Origin: Mycobacterium sp. 852013-51886_SCH5428379 | Lineage (GTDB): Bacteria; Actinomycetota; Actinomycetes; Mycobacteriales; Mycobacteriaceae | NCBI RefSeq assembly: GCF_001665575.1 | Contig: NZ_LZSU01000030.1 | Location: 1 to 64,000 of the forward strand | Direction: 5' to 3' | DNA length: 64,000 bases | Shown here: one piece after another, positions 35,793 through 45,897 of the stretch | Position numbering within the stretch: the first letter of the stretch is position 1 | Layout of the letters: each line of letters begins with the position of its first letter | Notes under the pieces: model-generated | Database searches by the model: none | What the model was told of the DNA's origin: nothing | Seen by the model: the letters and a program-made list of their open reading frames with translations, nothing else | Made by a program: the position numbers and the translations under genes

Positions 35793-36734
35793 GTGTCCGT
35801 CGCAGCCGACGCGCACCGCAGCCAACTCGCGGAAGCAACTCCTAGTTCTTTCATGATTGTCAGAGGCCCCCGCTACATTGCTGCTGTGGCGGCACAGCGC
35901 AACTACGTGGGGTCAACACCGAAGGATGGGATCTTGTGCCATTTGTGCCGGAGGTCAACCACGCTGACGAAGGCGCACATACCGCCCCGGTGCGCGGGAA
36001 ATTCATCTGGCCGAGTCGTCCGAATGCGACCGTATATTCGCGACGGGGTTATGCAACATGACACTCCGCTGGACGGAGGCTTGTGGCTTAAGACCTTGTG
36101 CGATCCGTGCAACCACCTCGCCAGTCTGTATGACGATGCGTACGGTGACTTCGCCGGGAGTGTTTCGAGACAGGATCGGATGGAGACTGCTTCGTGGTCA
36201 TTGCCGGTCAGCTCGGGCGGGGTTCCCGCCGTGCATGTTTCGCCCGGCCGCGTAGCGCGTTCACTGTTGCTGGCGATGATCGCACTCACCCCGTCAATGA
36301 ATCTTGTGCACGGCGCGTTCGTTGATGAACTGCATCAAGATTGCGACGAGGTTCGCCTCCCCGCCGGGATGCAGCTGCGCGTGGCACGCGTACGGCACCG
36401 AGCATGCCGGATTTCCAGCGCGTACTCCATGATGCAAGTGCTCGGCGCTAGGCAGACCTACGATGTATTCGCTGAGATCTGCTTCTTTCCATTCATTTGG
36501 GCGCTGTGCTCGCCCTCACCGGCTTCGCTTGGCCCTGCCGTGGTTGACCAGGAGGGGTGGGGCGACGCGACAGATTGGATTATGTACCGTCGAACGGTCG
36601 AGCGAGCCGACCTTCGTAGCGTGCTTAAGCGACTGCCCCTAACAACACACCCCACGCAACGCAACCGGAGCGAATGGGTCGAAATGTCTGCCAGGGATGC
36701 ATCCTACGTACTCGAAGGACAGATCAAAGAGTGA
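35793..36734 (+). CDS. HNH-like zinc-finger protein, putative nuclease
   Basis: Up to 313 residues. CHLCRRSTTLTKAHIPPRCAG and LCDPCNHLAS form a Cys4 treble-clef zinc site with the AH of an HNH core, a pattern of HNH_5-like proteins. The rest (~220 residues) is of unknown type. The start is uncertain: GTG 35793, ATG 35853 or a later GTG. It is divergent from the DUF5677-like gene with only 79 bases between them. It may be the nuclease arm of the island. Confidence 0.65.
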   Translation: MSVAADAHRSQLAEATPSSFMIVRGPRYIAAVAAQRNYVGSTPKDGILCHLCRRSTTLTKAHIPPRCAGNSSGRVVRMRPYIRDGVMQHDTPLDGGLWLKTLCDPCNHLASLYDDAYGDFAGSVSRQDRMETASWSLPVSSGGVPAVHVSPGRVARSLLLAMIALTPSMNLVHGAFVDELHQDCDEVRLPAGMQLRVARVRHRACRISSAYSMMQVLGARQTYDVFAEICFFPFIWALCSPSPASLGPAVVDQEGWGDATDWIMYRRTVERADLRSVLKRLPLTTHPTQRNRSEWVEMSARDASYVLEGQIKE

Positions 36735-37103
36735 TAACGCGGCTCAGAACGATTACTTCTCCGTTCTAGGCGCGGAGCGGCCACGGGGTCTGCGGTCTGG
36801 AGTGACGAACCCAACTTTGCGGACTGACGCCCAGCGCTCGATCGCGCCGATAACACTCGATTATGTGGGCGTCGACTCTGCGTGCCAACAGAATTGAGCT
36901 AGGCCCTTGTCGGACTGGGGCGCGTTAACAAATCGCACGTCAGAAGTTGGGACGTTGGCGAGGTACGACATTCGACGGACCTCCTGCGGACGGCCCACGC
37001 TCGACCGGTTTAGGCAGAGAAAGCGGACGCTGGCTGTGTGAGGCGGCGCGTTGGCGAGCGAAGGGGCACCCCCACCCCCTCCGCAACTGTGGATGACTTC
37101 ATT
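36735..37103. other. Gene-free stretch at the right edge of the accessory island
   Basis: About 370 bases with no credible coding frame on either strand and no recognised motif before the ArsR operator. Its composition is less GC-rich than that of the flanking core genes. Confidence 0.5.
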
Positions 37104-37129
37104 CATCGGTAAGTATAGACTTACCGATG
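37104..37129. promoter_or_regulatory. Perfect 26-bp ArsR-type operator overlapping promoter and start
   Basis: Two exact 11-bp arms (CATCGGTAAGT and its inverse) separated by ATAG. The right arm ends on the first base of the GTG start at 37129. A TAGACT -10-like hexamer at 37116-37121 lies inside it, seven bases before the GTG, so the transcript is probably leaderless and repression would be by direct occlusion. Confidence 0.75.
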
Positions 37130-37449
37130 TGCTGACCGACGAGGCCCTCGATCCGTGGGGGGCACTAGCCGATGGAACCAGGAGAGCGATATTCAAACGC
37201 CTCGCCAGTGGACCTATGGCCGTGGGCGAGCTGGCTAGGGAACTACCGGTCAGCAGGCCGGCCGTGTCGCAGCATCTCAAAGTGCTCAAGTGCGCCGGAC
37301 TCGTCGTAGATCGTGCAGTCGGCACGCGACGCGTTTACCAGGTCGACCCGAAGGGCATCGAGGCCCTCCGGGCGGAGCTAGACATTTTCTGGGACAAGGC
37401 GTTGCACGCATTCAAACGGATCGCCGACGAGGAAGGGAAAGGCGCATGA
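37129..37449 (+). CDS. ArsR family transcriptional regulator
   Basis: 106 residues from a GTG that fits the palindromic operator. Winged-helix core: LADGTRRAIFKRLASGPMAVGELARELP, VSRPAVSQHLKVLKCAGLV and VGTRRVYQVD. No metal-binding Cys pair is seen, so it belongs to the subgroup that pairs with SRPBCC proteins and answers to other signals. First gene of a three-gene coupled operon. Confidence 0.87.
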   Translation: MLTDEALDPWGALADGTRRAIFKRLASGPMAVGELARELPVSRPAVSQHLKVLKCAGLVVDRAVGTRRVYQVDPKGIEALRAELDIFWDKALHAFKRIADEEGKGA

Positions 37450-37934
37450 CATCGCCAGTAGTTGAACCGATACGGAAGAGCGTCGTCGTCAACACTGGCG
37501 TTGAACGCGCATTCGCGTTGTTCACCAATGATTTCAACGCCATTAAGCCACGCGAACACAATCTGCTGACGGTCCCGATTGCCGAGACGATCTTTGAGCC
37601 AAGGGTCGGCGGCCACATCTACGACGTTGGGACAGACGGTAGCCGGTGTGAGTGGTCTCGCATCCTGGTCATTGATCCACCGCACCGTGTCGTCTTCTCA
37701 TGGGACATCGGGCCGACGTGGCAGGTGGAAACCGATCTGAGTAAGACCAGCGAGGTTGAAGTGCGGTTCATTGCGGAGTCGGACGACCGCACTCGGGTTG
37801 AGTTGGAGCATCGGCACCTTGAACGCCACGGCGATGGTTGGCGGTCGGTCTTCGAGGGTGTCAACGGCGATGCGGGTTGGCCGCTATACCTCCGCCGCTA
37901 CGCCGAACTGGCGACGCCGGAGGACCTGCGATGA
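37446..37934 (+). CDS. SRPBCC (AHSA1-like) family protein
   Basis: 162 residues. The START/Bet v 1-like fold is indicated by VVNTGVERAFALFT, FEPRVGGHIYDV, ILVIDPPHRVVFSWDIG and the closing helix WPLYLRRYAEL. Such proteins bind hydrophobic ligands and are very often co-encoded with ArsR regulators. Overlaps both neighbours by four bases. Confidence 0.85.
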   Translation: MTSPVVEPIRKSVVVNTGVERAFALFTNDFNAIKPREHNLLTVPIAETIFEPRVGGHIYDVGTDGSRCEWSRILVIDPPHRVVFSWDIGPTWQVETDLSKTSEVEVRFIAESDDRTRVELEHRHLERHGDGWRSVFEGVNGDAGWPLYLRRYAELATPEDLR

Positions 37935-38563
37935 GCGTCGGTGGGCAGTCGCTGATGGACATGGCCTATGACGAGCGCGCCGACCTGGCGGCGTTCCTGT
38001 CCACGTTGTCACCACGAGAATGGCAGATGCCGAGCCTCTGTGAGAAGTGGACGGTCAAGGATGTTGTCGCGCACATGCTCAGCTACGAAGAGTTGTCCCC
38101 GTTGGGATTGGTGAAGCGATTCGCGAAGGGCAAGGTACTGCGCGCCAATGAAGTCGGAGTCGCAGAGTTCGCACCGTTGTCGCCGACGAAGTTACAAGAC
38201 TTCCTGAGTCGGCATCTGCGTCCGCAAGGTCTGACCGCCGGTTTCGGCGGCATGATCGCCCTCGTTGATGGGACCATCCATCATCAGGACATTCGTCGCG
38301 CACTCGGACATACGCGCACGGTGCCTGTTGATCGCCTGGAACGGATTCTGCCTCTGGTGCCCGGAAATCCACGTTTGGGCGCGGGGCGTCGCATCCGTGG
38401 ACTCCGACTGAGGGCGACAGATGTGACATGGAAGCACGGCGACGGCCCGGAAGTTACCGGCACCGGTGAAGCACTCCTTATGGCGATGGCGGGTCGGCAC
38501 GACAGCCTCTGCGAGCTTGCCGGTCCTGGGCAGGCCATATTGACTGCCCGCCTAGCCCGCTAG
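37931..38563 (+). CDS. DinB/mycothiol-dependent maleylpyruvate isomerase family protein
   Basis: 210 residues. LCEKWTVKDVVAHMLSYEE and the later DGTIHHQDIRRALG supply the His residues of the DinB-like four-helix metal site (TIGR03083 type). In actinobacteria many of these are mycothiol S-transferases. It shares a coupled operon with the ArsR and SRPBCC genes, perhaps forming a small detoxification unit. Confidence 0.8.
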   Translation: MSVGGQSLMDMAYDERADLAAFLSTLSPREWQMPSLCEKWTVKDVVAHMLSYEELSPLGLVKRFAKGKVLRANEVGVAEFAPLSPTKLQDFLSRHLRPQGLTAGFGGMIALVDGTIHHQDIRRALGHTRTVPVDRLERILPLVPGNPRLGAGRRIRGLRLRATDVTWKHGDGPEVTGTGEALLMAMAGRHDSLCELAGPGQAILTARLAR

Positions 38564-38623
38564 CCCCCACAGCGTTCGACGCTCCCCACCCCTTATCGCC
38601 TGACGCCCACACGCAATCCGCTA

Positions 38624-39197
<574 letters not shown>

Positions 39198-39235
39198 GGC
39201 TCCCCCCAACACCATCCGCGAAACAAGGACATGAC

Positions 39236-39649
39236 ATGAACTACGCACTGTCGACAACCCTGCACACCACCTTTGATGACGCTGTCGACCGGACCCGTAA
39301 GGCACTGTCGGAGCAAGGTTTCGGCGTGCTCACCGAAATCGACATGAAGGCCACCCTGAAAGCAAAGCTCGGTGAGGACATGGAGGACTACCTGATCCTG
39401 GGCGCGTGCAACCCGCCGCTGGCACACCGCGCCATGAACGCCGACCGCCAGATCGGACTACTGCTGCCTTGCAACGTAGTCGTGCGTGCCGACGTGGCTC
39501 ATCGGGGAACGGTGATCATCGACGCGATGGACCCGCAGGTGATGGTCCGGGTGTCCAACGAACCGGAACTGCGGGACGTCGCCAACGATGCCGCCGCGAA
39601 GCTACAGGCCGCCATCGACTCCCTCAGCGGAGCCCGCGCCGACCGGTAA
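39236..39649 (+). CDS. DUF302 domain protein
   Basis: 137 residues: TFDDAVDRTRKALSEQGFGV, then ILGACNPPLAHRAMNADRQI and a conserved LLPCNVVVR. DUF302 proteins are common next to sulfur-metabolism and rhodanese genes; biochemical role unknown. The conserved Cys residues (GAC and LPC) could carry sulfane sulfur. Second gene of the CstR-like operon. Confidence 0.82.
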   Translation: MNYALSTTLHTTFDDAVDRTRKALSEQGFGVLTEIDMKATLKAKLGEDMEDYLILGACNPPLAHRAMNADRQIGLLLPCNVVVRADVAHRGTVIIDAMDPQVMVRVSNEPELRDVANDAAAKLQAAIDSLSGARADR

Positions 39650-39695
39650 ATCGACCTTGAGGGTGCTGCGACGCACCCGGTAACGGACCACGATC

Positions 39696-40469
39696 ATGAC
39701 CATCACCCTGTCTCTACTCTTCGGTGCCGTCATCGGCGTCCTGCTCGGACTCCTCGGCGGCGGCGGATCGGTCCTGGCCGTGCCCGTCCTCGTCTATATA
39801 CTCGGATTGGATGTGGCCCAAGCTATTCCGGTATCACTGATCGTCATAGCTGTCGCGTCAGCGGTGGGTGCACTGCCCAAGGTGCGGGCGAATCAGGTGC
39901 AGTGGCGACTCGCTGGCATCTTCGCCGCCGCTGGCATCCCTGCCACCTTCGTCGGGACCGCAGTCGGGAAACACCTTCCACAGCACGCGATCATGATCGG
40001 GTTCGCGATTGTGATGATCGCCGCCGGGATACGGATGCTGCGCGACAACGGTGACACCGGCACCGCCTGCAGGGTCGGCAGCGACGGAATCAACTGGCGC
40101 CGCTGCGCACCACGGTCCATCCCCGCCGGGATCGTCGTCGGCTTCCTGACCGGGCTGTTCGGCGTCGGCGGCGGGTTCCTCATCATCCCCGCGCTGGTGC
40201 TGATGCTCGGCGTCGAAATGCCCATCGCCGTGGGGACCTCGCTGTTGATCATCACCGCGAACTCCGCAGCAGCTGTGTTCTCCCATCTGAATGGCGCGCA
40301 CATCGACTGGGGCATCACGGCCGCGTTCGTCGGTACCGCCATCGTCGGATCACTGATCGCGGGGCACCTCGGCAGCAAGGTCGACACTAGCCGACTACAG
40401 CACTGGTTCGCCTACCTGGTCTTCGCCGTTGCCGCCTACGTCCTGGTCGACACCCTTCTTCTCCACTAA
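39696..40469 (+). CDS. TauE/SafE (TSUP) family sulfite or sulfur-anion exporter
   Basis: 257 residues with about eight hydrophobic helices and the duplicated glycine-rich TSUP motif (LLGGGGSVLAVPVLVY and FGVGGGFLIIPALVL). In cst-type operons such a protein (TauE) exports sulfite or a related product of persulfide oxidation. Placed between DUF302 and the MBL-rhodanese gene on the same strand. Confidence 0.85.
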   Translation: MTITLSLLFGAVIGVLLGLLGGGGSVLAVPVLVYILGLDVAQAIPVSLIVIAVASAVGALPKVRANQVQWRLAGIFAAAGIPATFVGTAVGKHLPQHAIMIGFAIVMIAAGIRMLRDNGDTGTACRVGSDGINWRRCAPRSIPAGIVVGFLTGLFGVGGGFLIIPALVLMLGVEMPIAVGTSLLIITANSAAAVFSHLNGAHIDWGITAAFVGTAIVGSLIAGHLGSKVDTSRLQHWFAYLVFAVAAYVLVDTLLLH

Positions 40470-40544
40470 CCCAACATCGCTGAACCCCAAAGCATGCGCT
40501 CCACTCCCACGCGGAACACCGGACGCACAAAGAGAGGAAACACC

Positions 40545-41891
40545 GTGAACGTGTCCATTATCGAAACCACCGGACTCGGCGACCGCAGCTACCTGATCAG
40601 CGAAGGCGGTGTCGCCGTGGTCGTGGACCCCCAGCGCGACATCGACCGGGTTCTCGACCTCGCCCGCGACGCCGGCGTCCGCATCACCCACGTCCTGGAA
40701 ACCCACATCCACAACGACTACGTCACCGGCGGACTGGAACTCGCCCACGTCACCGGAGCCGAATACGTGGTCCCTGCCGGAGACGACGTCGCATACCAGC
40801 GACGCGCCATCAACGACGGCGACGTCATCGACGCCGGACCCATCCGGCTACAGGCCGTTCACACCCCCGGCCACACCCATCATCACGTCAGCTACATCCT
40901 GCACGACGACAAGGGCGCAGCAGTGGGCGTCTTCACCGGCGGCTCCATGCTGCACGGCACCACCGGTCGCACCGACCTGCTCGGCGATGAGCACACCCAC
41001 GACCTGACCCACGCCCAATTCCACTCGGTCCGCCGCCTCGCCGACGAACTCCCCGCTGACACCCAGGTGTATCCCACCCACGGCTTCGGCAGCTTCTGCT
41101 CAGCCACCCCCGCCAGCGGTGACACCTCCACCATCGCCGAACAACGCACCAACAACCCCGCGCTCACCCAGGACGAGCAGACCTACGTCGATGAACTCAT
41201 CGCCGGACTGTCCGCCTACCCCGCGTACTACGCCCACATGGGCGTCCTCAACAGCCAAGGACCCGCGCCCGTCAACCTGTCGCCCCCCGCGCCCGTCCAG
41301 CCAGAGGAGCTGCGCCGCCGCATCGACGCCGGAGAGTGGGTCGTGGACCTGCGCAAACGCACCGCATTCGCCGCAGGACACCTTGACGGGACCGTCGCGT
41401 TCGAGTTGTCGACCTCCTTCGTCACCTACCTCGGATGGCTCTATCAATGGGGCGCACCGCTGACCCTGATCGGCGACGACCACGACCAAATCGCAGATGC
41501 ACAGCGCGAACTGGTCCGCATTGGCGTCGACAACGTCACCGGATCAGCAGTCGGAGACCTGTCTCGCCTCTCCAACGGCAGTCCTATGCGGTCCTACCGG
41601 GTCGCCGATTTCGGCGACCTGGCCGACGCACTGGCCCACGGCGACCTGACCGTGCTCGACGTCCGCCAACAAAGCGAATACGACGTCGGACACGTCAACG
41701 GGGCGATCAACATACCCCTGCACGAAGTCGCCCAAAGGACTAATGAGGTTCCCGCTGGAGAGGTCTGGGTGCACTGCGGATCGGGGTATCGCGCCTCCAT
41801 CGCCGCATCCATGATCGACCGCGACGACCGCACCGTTGTGCTCGTCGACGACACGTTCAGCCAAGCCGCGAAACTCGGACTTGCCGTCTAA
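40545..41891 (+). CDS. MBL-fold/rhodanese fusion, CstB-like persulfide dioxygenase/sulfurtransferase
   Basis: 448 residues from a GTG with AGAGAGGAAA upstream. The N-terminal metallo-beta-lactamase domain has ETHIHNDYVTGG, TPGHTHHHVSY and a later PTHGFG, the non-heme iron site of ETHE1-type persulfide dioxygenases. A middle rhodanese domain (VDLRKRTAFAAGHLDG) lacks an active Cys. The last rhodanese domain has WVHCGSGYRAS with the catalytic Cys. This MBL-pseudorhodanese-rhodanese order is that of staphylococcal CstB, which turns persulfides into thiosulfate. Confidence 0.87.
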   Translation: MNVSIIETTGLGDRSYLISEGGVAVVVDPQRDIDRVLDLARDAGVRITHVLETHIHNDYVTGGLELAHVTGAEYVVPAGDDVAYQRRAINDGDVIDAGPIRLQAVHTPGHTHHHVSYILHDDKGAAVGVFTGGSMLHGTTGRTDLLGDEHTHDLTHAQFHSVRRLADELPADTQVYPTHGFGSFCSATPASGDTSTIAEQRTNNPALTQDEQTYVDELIAGLSAYPAYYAHMGVLNSQGPAPVNLSPPAPVQPEELRRRIDAGEWVVDLRKRTAFAAGHLDGTVAFELSTSFVTYLGWLYQWGAPLTLIGDDHDQIADAQRELVRIGVDNVTGSAVGDLSRLSNGSPMRSYRVADFGDLADALAHGDLTVLDVRQQSEYDVGHVNGAINIPLHEVAQRTNEVPAGEVWVHCGSGYRASIAASMIDRDDRTVVLVDDTFSQAAKLGLAV

Positions 41892-41984
41892 GCACACGAC
41901 ACGCAGGGCCAGTCCGACATGGTGGCCGGGACTGCTCGCTCACCGCGTCGGACGGCAGACCTGAGCGTCGGAGAGTCCGATAGG

Positions 41985-42218
41985 TCAGGTGGGCCGGCCC
42001 TCGACGAGACGCTCGTCGTCGGTCACTCTTAGCACGGGCTTGTCGAACGCCTGCCGAATTAGATCGACGGTGCTCTTCAGGTCGTCGTACTTGTCCCAAC
42101 GCAGGCAGTCGCGAGAGTCGTCGACCCAACTCAGCCTGTCGCCGTCGTAGTACACCTCGGCGATGAAGTACTCGGCGCCATCGGCTGATTGCACCACTCG
42201 GTAGTTCCAGGTGCTCAT
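41985..42218 (-). CDS. Small hypothetical protein
   Basis: 77 residues from the ATG at 42218 (a GTG at 42242 is possible). STWNYRVVQSADGAEYFIAEVYYD then SWVDDSRDCLRWDKYDDLKS is a compact acidic/aromatic pattern seen in conserved small actinobacterial proteins of unknown function. Not linked to neighbours. Confidence 0.6.
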   Translation of the reverse strand: MSTWNYRVVQSADGAEYFIAEVYYDGDRLSWVDDSRDCLRWDKYDDLKSTVDLIRQAFDKPVLRVTDDERLVEGRPT

Positions 42219-42396
42219 CGGGTCATTCTGTCGCGTCGTCACCCCCCCTGACAGGTTTTTTCATTGGTTGTCGATACCTCCGTGGTGTGGCGCCTCGCGG
42301 CCTTCCCGGGCCTAGGGGCTTGAACCGCCTCTGCCGTGACTCGGGTGGGCCTGCGGCGAGCCGCGGCCATGTCAGTTCCGGCGATATGGTTGAACT

Positions 42397-42681
42397 GTGG
42401 TTGTCGATGCAGATGGCGGGGATCTCGCTGCTGACCAGAACTCCGGGCACCCTGATTCCGCGGGTTCGAACTACGCGGAGGAGCCACGGTCCCACACCGA
42501 CATGAATGTGTCCGACCATTTCGACGCCGACAGCTACGCAACGATGATCTACCGGACCAATCTGGAATCGGGTGCGGCCGACGCGCAGAACGAATACAAC
42601 GCGACGCCCGAGTTGCAGAGCATGCTTGCGCAGGCTTCTGCGGCACCTACGGTTCGGCGACGCCGTCCGCGGCGGATGTAG
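42397..42681 (+). CDS. Possible small hypothetical protein
   Basis: An open frame of up to 94 codons, or 60 from an ATG at 42502, with a basic C-terminus (TVRRRRPRRM). Composition of the second half is protein-like (DADSYATMIYRTNLESGAAD). No ribosome site or family match; it could be chance. Confidence 0.3.
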   Translation: MVVDADGGDLAADQNSGHPDSAGSNYAEEPRSHTDMNVSDHFDADSYATMIYRTNLESGAADAQNEYNATPELQSMLAQASAAPTVRRRRPRRM

Positions 42682-42783
42682 CCTCCCCGCCGGCTCTGTC
42701 TGCAAGGCAGCTCGTCCCCACGGCCACTCTGCGCGATTTGACGGCCGGTACAAACAGCGGTCCGAGCAGCGGACTCCAAAGGG

Positions 42784-43044
42784 TCATGCACCCGTCGACG
42801 GGTTGAGGCCAAGAATGTTCTCGCGCTCGTCTTTTGAGATCGGCTCGCGGTCGTCAAGCAGCGGCCAGATCTCAGACTTCATCACCTCAAGCAGGCGATC
42901 ACGACGAATCAACGACTCGTATCCCGCGGCCGCGAGGCTAGCTCTCAATGCGAAAAGAATCGCCTCGCTGCGCCCACCAAGGTGCAGCCGCCTGGCCAAC
43001 TCGTCAGCCAGCGCATCCACGTCGTCGTCCATGTCTGACGTCAC
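42784..43044 (-). CDS. VapB-like orphan antitoxin
   Basis: 86 residues (GTG 43044, or ATG 43032). DVDALADELARRLHLGGRSEAILFALRASLAA is the strand-less N-terminal pattern of mycobacterial VapB-type antitoxins. The C-terminal half is acidic (DDREPISKDERENIL). No PIN-domain partner follows on either side, so it is an orphan or its toxin has been lost. Confidence 0.55.
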   Translation of the reverse strand: MTSDMDDDVDALADELARRLHLGGRSEAILFALRASLAAAGYESLIRRDRLLEVMKSEIWPLLDDREPISKDERENILGLNPSTGA

Positions 43045-43423
43045 TCGTAGCTCGTTCCACCGGGGCCGGTTGCATCGCGGCCCTACAGCGGGCGGCCAGA
43101 CCTCTGCATGGGTGCGATTCTCTCACTACCTGGCCAGTCACGGATGTGAACTGTCGACTCCGCGATCGCTCTGGCTTTGGCGCTGACAGGAGGGCCGGTC
43201 ATCTTGCTCCCCTCCGCGGCTGTCTCGCGGCGGCCTTCACGGCAGCGGAGGAACGACTGACCTTCGTCTTCTGCTGGCGTGACGCTACCGTCGTGTATTT
43301 CCTGCTGATGCGCTCCGCGTTCGGAGCGAGCGGCCTTATTCGATCGCGCCTTGTTCAGTTCGGGTTCGTAAGTGCAGCCCGACCTCGCAACGGACGGCGG
43401 AGGCACCGAAATATTGCTTATCG
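43045..43423. other. Gene-free stretch
   Basis: About 380 bases between the orphan antitoxin and the MFS gene. The open frames here have no protein-like features that I can recognise and no motif stands out. Confidence 0.45.
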
Positions 43424-44683
43424 TCAAGCCGCGTGTGTTGTGGTCTTCGCCGAATCGGGGACCAGTCGGCCTGTTCGGTCTAGCCGGTACAGTGCGGCGG
43501 CAGCAATCAGCCCTATCGCGGTCAACACGATCCAGACGATTTCATCCCGGCCGGCGTCTCGTGCCGCTTGCATCAGCGCACCGGTGGCCAGGTTTCCTGC
43601 CAAGATGCCGATACCGACGATGGTGTTATAGAAGCCGTAATATGTGCCCACCAATCGGTTTTCGGCGAGCGAAACGACGGTGTCCATCTCGAAGGGGAAC
43701 ACCGCCGCAGAACCTACGGCGAGGACCGCTGCCGCTACGACGAGCGCGGTTACCGCTGCGACTCCGCCCCACCGTTCGACGTTGGGGATCGTGATCATCG
43801 GTGTGAAGGCGGCTGCGAGGATCAGCATTCCGATCACCAGCGAATGCCCTGACCCCCAACGCTGGGTGAACCACCGGGTGATGCGGAGCTGCCCGGCAAC
43901 AGCCACAAGGCCCGAGACGACGAACACCATTGCCACGATTAGGGATTCATGCGCGGGAAACAGCGCCTTCGCATGCAATGGCAGCGCCAGGTACACCTGG
44001 AAAGAGAGAACGTACGAACCGATCATCGCCGTGGAGAACAACAAGAATGACCGGTTCCTGATGACGGTCCGCCAGTCTTGCAGCACGGTGGTTTTCTCGC
44101 CCTGCGGCGTCACTCGATGTTGCGGTAAGGCGAAAAGCTGGGCCACAGTGAGGATCGCAAAAACGCCTGCCGCCGATGCGGCAACGATACGGAAGTCGAG
44201 AGTCAACAACGCAAGTCCGACCAATGGCCCGGCCAGAATGCCCGCCTGATAGAAGATGTTGAAGGTCGCGAAGGCCTCGACGCGTCTCGGTCCAGAATCG
44301 GCGGCGAGGTAGGCGCGCACAGCCGGGTTGAAGAGAGCGCCTGCGAATCCTGTTGCCGCGGAGGCGATCAGCACTGCGGGTAGTGAATCAGCGACAACCA
44401 GGAGCGCAAACCCGCCGGTGCGTAGTACGCAGCCGGCGACTATCAGCGGCTTGTAGCCGAGACGATCGGCGAGAGTACCGCCGACGATGAACATGCCCTG
44501 CTGAGAGAAGTTCCGCACTCCAAGAACAAGTCCGACAGCCCAGGCCGCTAGACCTAACGGACCCGCGAGGTACCCCGCGAGGTAGGGCATCAGCATGTAG
44601 AAACCGAGGTTGATGCCGAACTGATTGACCATCAGCAGCCGGCTCGGCCAGCCGAACGTACGGAACTGCGCCATGAAGCTCAT
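43424..44683 (-). CDS. MFS transporter (Rv0849-like)
   Basis: 419 residues from the ATG in an ATGA overlap with the cysK2 stop. About twelve helices, with an MFS loop motif ([14 protein letters not shown]) between helices 2 and 3. In M. tuberculosis the gene after cysK2 is also an MFS transporter and part of the copper-responsive RicR regulon. Probably exports a sulfur amino acid derivative or another product; inference. Confidence 0.8.
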   Translation of the reverse strand: MSFMAQFRTFGWPSRLLMVNQFGINLGFYMLMPYLAGYLAGPLGLAAWAVGLVLGVRNFSQQGMFIVGGTLADRLGYKPLIVAGCVLRTGGFALLVVADSLPAVLIASAATGFAGALFNPAVRAYLAADSGPRRVEAFATFNIFYQAGILAGPLVGLALLTLDFRIVAASAAGVFAILTVAQLFALPQHRVTPQGEKTTVLQDWRTVIRNRSFLLFSTAMIGSYVLSFQVYLALPLHAKALFPAHESLIVAMVFVVSGLVAVAGQLRITRWFTQRWGSGHSLVIGMLILAAAFTPMITIPNVERWGGVAAVTALVVAAAVLAVGSAAVFPFEMDTVVSLAENRLVGTYYGFYNTIVGIGILAGNLATGALMQAARDAGRDEIVWIVLTAIGLIAAAALYRLDRTGRLVPDSAKTTTHAA

Positions 44684-45792
44684 TGAGGTACCACTGCCGT
44701 CGGATCTGTAACGGCTGAGGTGCGGGTCCAGGACGTGACGATATGTCCGCGGGGATCTGTAATGACCTCTGGATTCCGGGGCGGAGTGCCTCCCAAGAGC
44801 CCATGGCTGTGGCAGTAGTCGTCGTTGTAGATGGTGTCGAAGTAGCGCTGAGGCCCGTCTGGGAAGACGGCGGCGACCGTTGTGCTCGATGAGTTCGTCC
44901 GCGCGACCCAGCCAGCTACCAGTGCGACAGCGCCAACACTCCAGCCGCCACTGGCGTAGTGGGTAGACGCCAGGGCGCGGCATGCCCAGACGGCCTCTGC
45001 AGGAGCGACCCAGTGAACCTCATCGAAGGCGGCGTAGTCCACGTTACGAGGGTAAATACTGGAGCCCAGCCCACGCATCAACCGGGATTGTGCAGGCTGA
45101 CCAAAGATCGTTGAGCCAATGGTGTCCACCCCAATCAGCCGCAGGCCGGGATTGGTTTCGCGCAGCACCCGCGCTATTCCGGCCGAATGCCCTCCGGTGC
45201 CGACGGAGCAGACAAGTACGTCGATCGTGCCGAGTTGAGCAGACAGCTCCTCTGCCAGACCGCGGTAGGCGTCAACGTTATCGGGGTTGTTGTATTGATC
45301 CGGGTACCACGCGCTCGGGTCAGATTCCAGGATCTCGATGACCCGGTTGCGTCGCGCTTGCTGCCATCCGCCTGCAGGATGCGGTTCGCCCACGACATCG
45401 ACATCGGCACCATAGGCGGTAAGCATCCGCGAAATGATCGGTTCCAGGCCGGGGTCTGTAACGAGGGTTACGGGATGGCCGTATACGGTGCCCGCTAGAG
45501 CCAACCCCAGTCCCAATGTGCCGCTTGTTGATTCGACGATTCGACCGCCGGCCCGCAAGTCACCCCGCGCGCGGCCTCGCTCGACCATGTGCATAGCGGG
45601 GCGGTCCTTCATACCGCCGGGGTTGAATCCTTCGAGTTTGGCCCAGAAACCGTGGCTGTTGTCGTCACTGAACGGCGCCCCGATCCTCAGAACAGGTGTA
45701 TTCCCGATCATCGTTCCCGGCATGTCAAAACGACGCAGGCGGTGATGGACGGCGATATGGCTGGGTGAATGAATGGACAGAGCGCGGCTCAT
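44680..45792 (-). CDS. cysK2: Cysteine synthase family PLP enzyme, CysK2-like (S-sulfocysteine synthase)
   Basis: 370 residues from the ATG at 45792, matching the length of M. tuberculosis CysK2. The PLP fold-type II motifs are present: [14 protein letters not shown] with the Schiff-base Lys, [13 protein letters not shown] for the substrate, and [13 protein letters not shown] for the phosphate. CysK2 is known to make S-sulfocysteine from O-phosphoserine and thiosulfate. Thiosulfate is the expected product of the CstB-like enzyme encoded nearby, so the two could be metabolically linked. Followed by the MFS gene and preceded by the lpqS-like gene as in M. tuberculosis. Confidence 0.8.
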   Translation of the reverse strand: MSRALSIHSPSHIAVHHRLRRFDMPGTMIGNTPVLRIGAPFSDDNSHGFWAKLEGFNPGGMKDRPAMHMVERGRARGDLRAGGRIVESTSGTLGLGLALAGTVYGHPVTLVTDPGLEPIISRMLTAYGADVDVVGEPHPAGGWQQARRNRVIEILESDPSAWYPDQYNNPDNVDAYRGLAEELSAQLGTIDVLVCSVGTGGHSAGIARVLRETNPGLRLIGVDTIGSTIFGQPAQSRLMRGLGSSIYPRNVDYAAFDEVHWVAPAEAVWACRALASTHYASGGWSVGAVALVAGWVARTNSSSTTVAAVFPDGPQRYFDTIYNDDYCHSHGLLGGTPPRNPEVITDPRGHIVTSWTRTSAVTDPTAVVPQ

Positions 45793-45897
45793 GAACGTGG
45801 GTCTTTCGGTGATGCCACGACGTTCGTTGCCGCGGCGACTGACATGGGTAGCGATCACCGACGCACGTCTCAGCGACGCGAGTCTGGCGCTACCCCG

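Noticed and set aside
43083..43427. Minus-strand frame of 114 codons upstream of the orphan antitoxin
   Set aside because: No domain, charged low-complexity composition and no ribosome site; not a plausible toxin partner.
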